DNA of 5,031 nt from assembly GCA_002333205.1 (NCBI GenBank), contig DDAD01000151.1, positions 2,362 to 7,392 of the forward strand. Reading direction: 5' to 3'. The number at the start of each line of letters is the position of its first letter. Positions within the stretch are counted from its first letter, which is position 1. Under the pieces are notes generated by a model. The model did no database searches, had not been told where the DNA came from, and saw nothing but the letters and a program-made list of their open reading frames with translations. Positions 1-5,031 of the stretch are shown here, in pieces. This DNA comes from Pedobacter sp. UBA2067 (lineage in GTDB: Bacteria > Bacteroidota > Bacteroidia > Sphingobacteriales > Sphingobacteriaceae). A program made the position numbers and the translations under genes.

Positions 1-834
1 ACCAAATTTTACTACCGCTCTTTTACAATTAAAAAAAGTAATGGAAAGCTTCGGACACTGGTGGAGCCACTACCTAGCCTTAAAGAAATCCAGACCTGGA
101 TACTGGAGAACATATTGTCAGAAGTTCCTGTCAGCAAATTTGCAAAAGCTTATGTCAAGCACCGTTCACTGAAGGAAAATGTAAAACACCACCGTAGCAA
201 GGAAGGAGTACTGACTTTTGACATCGCCACATTTTTTGATTCAGTGCAGTTTGAGGATATTGAAAAAATTTTCAACGAATTGGGATATTCCGAGGTGATG
301 TCCAACTTGCTTGCCAAGCTGACTACGTTCAATGGATGCCTGCCCCAAGGCGCACCTACTAGTCCATACCTATCAAACCTGGTTTTGAGAGAATTTGACA
401 GTAGGATATCTGACTATTGCGTGGACAATAATATCCGATATACCCGCTATGCGGATGACATTACATTTTCCGGCGAGGTTAAAACCTTGAAAATGCGGGA
501 TCTCGTCGAAGGAGAATTGGACAAGCTTGGCCTTAATCTGAATTCAGATAAGACCAAACTCAGAAAATCCAGTCAACGGCAAATGGTAACTGGTATCGTA
601 GTTAACGAGAAGGCACAAATCCCTAAATTTGAAAGGAATTTAATTAGGAACGAGGTACATTTCCTAAGCAGATTCGGATTGAAAGACCACCTGCGCAAAA
701 CAAAAAACAAACGTGATAATTATCTTCTCCACTTGCTGGGTAAAATAAATGTTGCGCTACATATCAATCCATCGGATAAAAAGATGGAATTCTATAAAGC
801 AAAGGTTCAGGAAATTATGCAGACTGATACCTGA
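1..834 (+). CDS. Retron-type reverse transcriptase, 5' end outside the window
   Basis: RNA-directed DNA polymerase of the retron class. In known retrons the enzyme reverse-transcribes the msd part of an adjacent structured RNA into msDNA and, with an effector, acts in phage defence. The GTG at 61 is not the real start: the same frame is open back to base 1 and reads TKFYYRSFTIKKSNGKLRTL, which matches the conserved N-terminal RT region leading into PLPSLKEIQ. About 277 residues are visible. Counting from the codon at 61, the first catalytic Asp is D54 (FDIATFFDS), the QGAPTSPYLSNL motif is at 96-107, and the YADD catalytic box is at 130-133 (bases 448-459). The retron-specific marks are an NAxxH-like motif, here NVKHH at 40-44, and VTG at 176-178. 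The C-terminus ends soon after the thumb-like region, so no effector domain is fused there. The enzyme core appears intact. The retron type cannot be assigned because the RNA and any upstream partner are missing. The class is confident; activity is inferred. Confidence 0.93.
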   Translation, partial: TKFYYRSFTIKKSNGKLRTLVEPLPSLKEIQTWILENILSEVPVSKFAKAYVKHRSLKENVKHHRSKEGVLTFDIATFFDSVQFEDIEKIFNELGYSEVMSNLLAKLTTFNGCLPQGAPTSPYLSNLVLREFDSRISDYCVDNNIRYTRYADDITFSGEVKTLKMRDLVEGELDKLGLNLNSDKTKLRKSSQRQMVTGIVVNEKAQIPKFERNLIRNEVHFLSRFGLKDHLRKTKNKRDNYLLHLLGKINVALHINPSDKKMEFYKAKVQEIMQTDT

Positions 835-1189
835 AAATAACATCAATGCGAGCTTTTAAATAGCATCTGGGTAATCCCCATAATCTAGATCAGCTGCATT
901 CATGTATACAACAGCCCTACACTAGTTGCATCTACCAAATTCCCTTGGTGCTCATAGGAAAGCCTCGGTTTGGTTTTGAAAATTTCCGGTTTCTTATTGA
1001 CATAAGGATTCGTTGCAAATGGTATATAACGGACAGCAATGTTCCTTACGAACGGCCATATTGTTAGAGCTGCATAGAATTATTTCGCTTTAGAACCTCC
1101 AATGCATAGGGTTCAAAGAATAACAGGCCGAAAAACTGATCGTAATGGGTAGCTTGACTATCGTTCATAGCTGTTAATATCAAATTTGT
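835..1189. other. Gene-poor spacer between the retron RT and the lactonase-like gene
   Basis: This stretch of about 355 bases lies between two convergent genes, the RT (+) and the SMP-30-like gene (-), and has no convincing complete gene. No clear hairpin plus T-tract terminator is seen for either gene; only a short palindrome, CAAATTTG at 1181-1188, sits just past the stop of the minus-strand gene. On the minus strand there are short open pieces: an ATG-initiated 34-codon frame at 1064-1168, then, shifted in frame, about 59 open codons ending near 903, then a 15-codon frame at 856-903. They could be the wreck of a small gene or chance. None resembles a family I recognise. No tRNA, repeat array or insertion-sequence ends were seen. 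Confidence 0.6.
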
Positions 1190-2095
1190 TTACTCTATTC
1201 CCTTTACCTTCATTGGTAGGGTGTAAATTGCTTTACGCGCCGTAATAAATAGAACATTCTTATCTCTTCCTGAAAAACAAATGTTACTAGGTTCATGAGG
1301 CACTTTGATTTGGCCAATCATTTGTCCTTCAGCGTTGAAAATCAGAACGCCATTTCCTGTTGTCAAGTAGATGTTTCCCTTCTCGTCCAAGGTCATACCA
1401 TCTGAACCATACTCCATCAGCAGCTGCTTCCCTCCTAGCTCACCATTGACTCCAATGGAATATCTGTACGTTTTACCTGCTCCAATGTCAGCGACATACA
1501 AGTGTTTTCCATCGGGAGTTCCAACAATACCGTTTGGGGTGTTCAAGTCGCTGATCACACGTATCGGCTGTTTCGTCCCTTTTGGAAGATAGTAAACATC
1601 ATTACTGCTCAAATCTCGTCCTGTTCTTGTCCAATAATCTCGTTTATAGTAAGGATCTGTGAAATAGATATCCCCCTTGTCATTGATCCAAAGATCATTG
1701 GGACCATTAAATTGTTTGCCCTGAAAATCTTTCAATATTACAGTTACTTTTCTATCAGGCTTTATGGCCCATAGCTCACCGTTTTCATCAGCACAGGCTA
1801 CCAGATTACCTTCCTGATCGAAATATGTTCCGTTAGATCGCCCGGATTTATCAAGGAATACAGAAAGCTTTCCGTCTGTACCGTATTTCCAGATCTTATC
1901 ATTTGGCTGATCCGTAAAAAAAACGTTGCCTTGCCGGTCCGGAGAACACCCTTCTGTAAAACTGAAATCACTGGAGATCAGTTTAAGGTCGTTCTGGTCA
2001 AACAGGTTTGCTGTTCCCGGATCCCCGGTTTGCGCATTTACGATGGAAGAGTATAACAACATGAAGAACAATAGCTTAAGTTTACCTAAATTCAT
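1190..2095 (-). CDS. Secreted SMP-30/gluconolactonase/LRE-like beta-propeller protein
   Basis: Predicted exported sugar-lactone hydrolase of the SMP-30/gluconolactonase family, six-bladed beta-propellers that use one divalent metal to open lactone rings. The 301 residues begin with a lysine-containing, then hydrophobic signal peptide (about 1-21, ending VNA before QTG), so the mature protein should be periplasmic or otherwise exported. Repeated blade strands of the type GNVFFTD, GDIYFTDPYY, KHLYVAD and GNIYLTT are visible. Candidate metal ligands by analogy with SMP-30 are E48 (FTEG), N130 (FNGPND), N188 (TPNG) and D232 (SDGM). Length suits a single-domain family member plus signal peptide. 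The ATG at 2095 is chosen because it directly precedes the signal peptide. The gene is divergent from the aldo/keto reductase and convergent with the retron RT. The family assignment is firm; the substrate is unknown, and some family members hydrolyse other esters or lactones. Confidence 0.9.
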   Translation of the reverse strand: MNLGKLKLLFFMLLYSSIVNAQTGDPGTANLFDQNDLKLISSDFSFTEGCSPDRQGNVFFTDQPNDKIWKYGTDGKLSVFLDKSGRSNGTYFDQEGNLVACADENGELWAIKPDRKVTVILKDFQGKQFNGPNDLWINDKGDIYFTDPYYKRDYWTRTGRDLSSNDVYYLPKGTKQPIRVISDLNTPNGIVGTPDGKHLYVADIGAGKTYRYSIGVNGELGGKQLLMEYGSDGMTLDEKGNIYLTTGNGVLIFNAEGQMIGQIKVPHEPSNICFSGRDKNVLFITARKAIYTLPMKVKGIE

Positions 2096-2242
2096 AGCAG
2101 ATGGATTACCTTTAAATGTAACAAAAATTGAATTTCCTTTATTGATTCATTACTAATTACGATCTCGAAGGCTACAAACGTGCCAACCAGGTCCTGCTGG
2201 TAGAGGATCAAGTAGCGCATCGTGCATTTTAGCCAACCCTGA

Positions 2243-2273
2243 TTTGCATACAACTTTACGGACTTTGCATACA
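2243..2273 (+). promoter_or_regulatory. Direct repeat with 21-bp period, candidate regulator operator
   Basis: The 10-mer TTTGCATACA occurs perfectly at 2243-2252 and again at 2264-2273, so equivalent bases are exactly 21 bp apart, about two turns of the helix. It lies in the divergent spacer between the lactonase-like gene and the aldo/keto reductase, ending 48 bases before the ATG at 2322. Tandem same-orientation half-sites about 21 bp apart are known for AraC at araI, and an AraC-family gene lies two genes downstream. That this repeat is that regulator's operator is inference. I could not fit a good Bacteroidota promoter (TTTG about 19 bases before TAnnTTTG) in the spacer. Confidence 0.4.
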
Positions 2274-2321
2274 GCGATCAATCCGTTCTTAGCGAGCTTT
2301 GACTTATTAAATTTAAACAGT

Positions 2322-3326
2322 ATGGAAATGAAAAAAAGAAATTTGGGAAGCGAAGGTCTGGTTGTACCAACTATAGGCTTGGGTTGCATGGGTATGACTG
2401 GTTTTGAAGAAGCAGATACGTACGGCGCGGCAGATGAGCAGGAAGCGATCGCTACCATCCACCGCTCACTTGAGTTGGGCGGCAATTTTTTAGATACTGC
2501 CGATTTATATGGGCCTTTAAAAAACGAGCAGTTGATCGCTAAGGCAATAGCGGGTAATAGGGATAAATATGTTATCGCTACAAAATTCGGCTGGGAAATA
2601 GACGACAACAACAAGATCACCTGGACCATCAATGGGAAAAAAGAATATGTGAAAAAGGCGGTGGAACGTTCCCTTAAAAATCTCAACACCGATTATATCG
2701 ATTTGTACTATATGCACCGGCTTGATAAGAACACGCCCATCGAAGAGACCGTAGAGGCGATGAGTGACTTGGTTAAAGAAGGGAAAGTTGGGTATCTAGG
2801 ACTATCAGAGGTATCTTCAGAAACAGTAAAAAGGGCTCAGGCGGTTCACCCGATCACAGCGGTACAAAGTGAATATTCTTTATTTGAGCGTACAGCCGAA
2901 GAGCGTGGCATACTGAATACCTTAAATGAACTCGGAATAGGTTTTGTTGCTTATTCGCCACTAGGACGTGGGTTTTTATCTGGACAGATCAGATCCATAG
3001 ATGACCTACCGGAAAATGATTTCCGAAGGTCAATTCCCCGCTTTCAGGAAGCTCATTTCTACAAGAATATTGAGCTGGTTAAAGCAATTGAAGCCATGGC
3101 CGAAGAGAAACAAATAACTGCATCGCAGTTGGCACTAGCCTGGATCATAAACAAGGGCATCTTACCGATTCCGGGCACCAAACGAAGAAAATACCTGGAG
3201 CAAAACATAGCGGCTACCGAGATTGAATTGAACGAAGCGGACCTGTCCAAACTCGAAAGCATTGTGCCCCTGGGTACCGATACCGGTAAGCCCTACGATG
3301 AGTTTAGCATGGGGCTTATTGATTAG
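2322..3326 (+). CDS. Aldo/keto reductase
   Basis: Cytosolic NADPH-dependent oxidoreductase of the aldo/keto reductase superfamily, reducing aldehydes or ketones to alcohols; the sequence does not give the natural substrate. From the ATG at 2322 it is 334 residues, and the opening MEMKKRNLGSEGLVVPTIGL aligns with normal family N-termini. An ATG at 2328 is equally possible. The frame extends to a TTG at 2244, but that extension would run through the direct repeat and does not look like protein of this family. The catalytic tetrad is complete: D58 and Y63 (DTADLYG), K88 (VIATKFG) and H132 (YYMHR). The C-terminal cofactor-phosphate signature PIPGTKRRKYLEQNI is at about 282-296. The family style is that of the YakC/AKR13-like single-domain reductases. 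The stop lies 36 bases before the AraC-type regulator on the same strand, suggesting one transcript and local control. Confidence 0.94.
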   Translation: MEMKKRNLGSEGLVVPTIGLGCMGMTGFEEADTYGAADEQEAIATIHRSLELGGNFLDTADLYGPLKNEQLIAKAIAGNRDKYVIATKFGWEIDDNNKITWTINGKKEYVKKAVERSLKNLNTDYIDLYYMHRLDKNTPIEETVEAMSDLVKEGKVGYLGLSEVSSETVKRAQAVHPITAVQSEYSLFERTAEERGILNTLNELGIGFVAYSPLGRGFLSGQIRSIDDLPENDFRRSIPRFQEAHFYKNIELVKAIEAMAEEKQITASQLALAWIINKGILPIPGTKRRKYLEQNIAATEIELNEADLSKLESIVPLGTDTGKPYDEFSMGLID

Positions 3327-3362
3327 CGCTTCGCTACACCTTAAAATGATAAGATTCGAATT

Positions 3363-4259
3363 ATGAACGCCATTAGATCAGTCTCAGAATTTCACCGGCT
3401 CCTCTCCTTGCCCGAACCACGCCATCCATTGGTAAGTGTAATTAACCTTGCCGAAGCCATCTTCCTGGAAGATGATGTATGGAAAGGCTTTGTGAATCGG
3501 TTCTATTGTATTGCGCTAAAGAGGGAAGCGACAGGTAAGATACGTTATGGTCAGCAACATTATGACTATGACAAGGGTGTGCTGAGCTTTACTGCACCTA
3601 ACCAGGTTCAATACCTTGATCTAACTACGGTTGAATGCGGCTCCGGTTACCTGCTGATCTTCCATCCTGACTTTTTGATGGGCCATCCGCTCGCAAGTAA
3701 CATCAACGGTTATAACTTCTTTTCTTACGCGGTAAATGAGGCGCTGCATCTTTCTGCCGAAGAAGAAGCGGATCTTATTACCATATTGAACAAGATCGAT
3801 AAGGAATGCCAGCATATTGATAAATACACGCAGGACATCATCCTGTCCCAAATTGAGCTCCTCCTTAGTTATTCCACCCGATTTTACGAGCGACAGTTTA
3901 TCACCCGGAAAAACCATAATCATCAACTGCTTGCTAAATTCGAGCGCATTGTTGATGGATATTTCGATGGCAGTACGACAACGCAGCCCGAACTATTAAC
4001 GGTACAACGTGTGGCAGAACTCATGAACCTTTCTCCAAACTACCTAAGCGATTTGCTGCGCATGCATACCGGGCAAAATACACAGCAGCATATCCACCAG
4101 CGCTTGATTGAGAAGGCCAAGGAAAAGCTCTCGACTACAAATCTATCAGTAAGCGAAATTGCTTATACATTGGGCTTTGAACATGCACAATCGTTCAGCA
4201 CGCTCTTTAAAAAGAAAACCAGTTTGTCGCCTCTTGAATTCCGGCAGACGTTTAACTGA
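3363..4259 (+). CDS. AraC-family transcriptional regulator
   Basis: DNA-binding transcription factor of 298 residues. The N-terminal part (about 1-170) is a probable cupin-like sensing domain containing a strand-rich stretch around 45-105; its ligand is unknown. The C-terminal part (about 195-298) is the AraC/XylS double helix-turn-helix. The first HTH is around 212-236 (TVQRVAELMNLSPNYLSDLL) and the second around 263-287 (VSEIAYTLGFEHAQSFSTLF), followed by the family signature ending SPLEFRQTF. The ATG at 3363 gives a normal family length. It follows the aldo/keto reductase by 36 bases, a common pairing in Bacteroidota in which the regulator probably controls its neighbouring reductase. The direct repeat at 2243-2273 is a candidate binding site. 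Activator or repressor action cannot be told from the sequence. Confidence 0.93.
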   Translation: MNAIRSVSEFHRLLSLPEPRHPLVSVINLAEAIFLEDDVWKGFVNRFYCIALKREATGKIRYGQQHYDYDKGVLSFTAPNQVQYLDLTTVECGSGYLLIFHPDFLMGHPLASNINGYNFFSYAVNEALHLSAEEEADLITILNKIDKECQHIDKYTQDIILSQIELLLSYSTRFYERQFITRKNHNHQLLAKFERIVDGYFDGSTTTQPELLTVQRVAELMNLSPNYLSDLLRMHTGQNTQQHIHQRLIEKAKEKLSTTNLSVSEIAYTLGFEHAQSFSTLFKKKTSLSPLEFRQTFN

Positions 4260-4322
4260 TCTGATGTAAATCCAATGGAGTTTGCTGGATTCATGAACGG
4301 ACTGCGTAAGAATTGCATTAAC

Positions 4323-4358
4323 GAAGAGCCTCCAAGTTAATAGAAGGCTCTTCTTTTT
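4323..4358 (+). terminator. Intrinsic terminator after the regulator gene
   Basis: A perfect 9-bp stem, GAAGAGCCT (4323-4331) pairing with AGGCTCTTC (4345-4353), encloses a 13-base loop and is followed at once by TTTTT (4354-4358). It begins 63 bases after the stop of the AraC-family gene, so it would end the reductase-regulator transcript. On the minus strand the stem is not followed by a T-run, so it is unlikely to serve the converging dehydrogenase gene. Confidence 0.85.
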
Positions 4359-4402
4359 CGGTACATTTTGCGACAGGGAATTTGAATTTTCAGACCGGAC
4401 GA

Positions 4403-5031
4403 CTAGAATGATACTTCATTAGTCAACCGCCTTGAACCTCCGGTCTCGAGAATTGATTTAATCAGCTTCTCATTTTCCGGCGTCTGCTTCGTAACCACCA
4501 TTGAATCCACCGAGAAGGCAATCAGCGCTTCGTCTACCGACAAGGTGCCATCTGCAGAATCTTTACGTCCGTTGAATGGAAATGTGTCAGGACTACGTTG
4601 ACATTGGCTGTTCAAGTTGATTCTTCCAATCTGGTTCGCAAGTGTGTCAATGAGTAATGATACTGCTGCTGTATCCTGACTGAAAATACTCACCTGCTGC
4701 CCGTATGGAGAATTCATAATGTATTCGACAGGCTCAGACAGTGACCTGAACGGCACAATAGGAATGACCGGGCCAAATTGCTCTTCGTGATAGATCTTCA
4801 TATCGTTGTTTACCGGATACAGCACCGTTGGGTGTACGAAAGATTCGTAAATGGCTCCACCCCCATCTGCTTCATTGAGCACTTCAGCGCCTTTGCTCAG
4901 GGCATCATCAATACATGCTTTAAGGTAAGCAGGCTTTTCCGGTTCGGCTAAAGGTGTGATCGTGATACCCTGCTGCCATGGCATGCCTATGCCGATATGT
5001 TTCATTTCTTCTACCAGGAGCTGATTGAAGC
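4403..5031 (-). CDS. Aldehyde dehydrogenase, GapN-type C-terminal part, 5' end outside the window
   Basis: C-terminal 208 residues of an NAD(P)-dependent aldehyde dehydrogenase. The closest style is the NADP-dependent non-phosphorylating glyceraldehyde-3-phosphate dehydrogenase (GapN), which converts glyceraldehyde-3-phosphate to 3-phosphoglycerate while making NADPH in the cytosol. The frame is open to the window end (FNQLLVEE precedes the Met at 5005), so that Met is internal. Counting from it, the ALDH motif HEEQFGPV is at 73-80, SPYGQQVSIF at 99-108, and the GapN-like block starting NSQCQRSPDTFPFNGRKDS at 132-150. The catalytic Cys and general-base Glu would lie upstream, outside the window. 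The gene converges on the regulator gene, with 143 bases between the two stops. Superfamily membership is certain; the GapN subtype is likely but not proven, because the substrate-binding residues of the N-terminal part are not seen. Confidence 0.9.
   Translation of the reverse strand, partial: FNQLLVEEMKHIGIGMPWQQGITITPLAEPEKPAYLKACIDDALSKGAEVLNEADGGGAIYESFVHPTVLYPVNNDMKIYHEEQFGPVIPIVPFRSLSEPVEYIMNSPYGQQVSIFSQDTAAVSLLIDTLANQIGRINLNSQCQRSPDTFPFNGRKDSADGTLSVDEALIAFSVDSMVVTKQTPENEKLIKSILETGGSRRLTNEVSF

Noticed and set aside
61..63. GTG at 61 as the start of the reverse transcriptase
   Set aside because: The same frame is open to base 1 and encodes conserved RT sequence immediately before it, so this GTG is an internal Val codon.
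2186..2201. Small inverted repeat ACCAG-N6-CTGGT
   Set aside because: The stem is only 5 bp and does not extend; there is no T-run or other context to support an operator or terminator.
2244..2321. TTG at 2244 as the start of the aldo/keto reductase
   Set aside because: The 26 extra codons do not resemble family N-termini and cover the direct repeat; the ATG at 2322 or 2328 gives the standard N-terminus.
2153..2689. 178-codon minus-strand open frame
   Set aside because: It is mostly antisense to the aldo/keto reductase, which has a complete catalytic tetrad. Its translation is low-complexity and Ser/Leu-rich, typical of a shadow frame.
3621..3926. 101-codon minus-strand open frame
   Set aside because: It lies wholly within the AraC-family gene on the opposite strand, with no recognisable motif.
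4293..4340. 15-codon ATG frame after the regulator gene
   Set aside because: It is very short and its 3' end overlaps the terminator stem-loop; there is no sign that it is coding.

Overview
The window looks like chromosomal DNA of a Bacteroidota member, probably of the Sphingobacteriales type (Pedobacter, Sphingobacterium or Mucilaginibacter-like). This is an inference from protein style, the moderate-to-low GC content and the absence of clear Shine-Dalgarno sequences before the starts. It holds five protein genes. Two are cut by the window edges.

Layout. Bases 1-834 (+) carry most of a retron-type reverse transcriptase. Its reading frame is open to base 1, so its true start and its msr/msd RNA lie upstream of the window. 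Bases 835-1189 hold no convincing gene, only short, out-of-frame minus-strand reading-frame pieces. Bases 1190-2095 (-) encode a secreted SMP-30/gluconolactonase-like beta-propeller protein. A 226-base divergent spacer follows and contains a perfect 10-bp direct repeat with a 21-bp period. Bases 2322-3326 (+) encode an aldo/keto reductase with the full catalytic tetrad. After 36 bases comes an AraC-family regulator (3363-4259, +). A strong intrinsic terminator at 4323-4358 closes this two-gene unit. Bases 4403-5031 (-) are the C-terminal part of an aldehyde dehydrogenase of the GapN type (NADP-dependent, non-phosphorylating glyceraldehyde-3-phosphate dehydrogenase).

How the parts may work together. 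The aldo/keto reductase and the AraC regulator look like one operon. The repeat upstream has the two-helical-turn spacing expected for an AraC-type dimer, so self-contained regulation is a reasonable hypothesis. The lactonase-like gene is divergent from this operon and might share the control region. The retron RT belongs to a different functional class (anti-phage defence in the characterised cases). No effector gene follows it, so any effector would have to lie upstream, outside the window. The retron is the most interesting element; the rest is ordinary metabolic and regulatory content.
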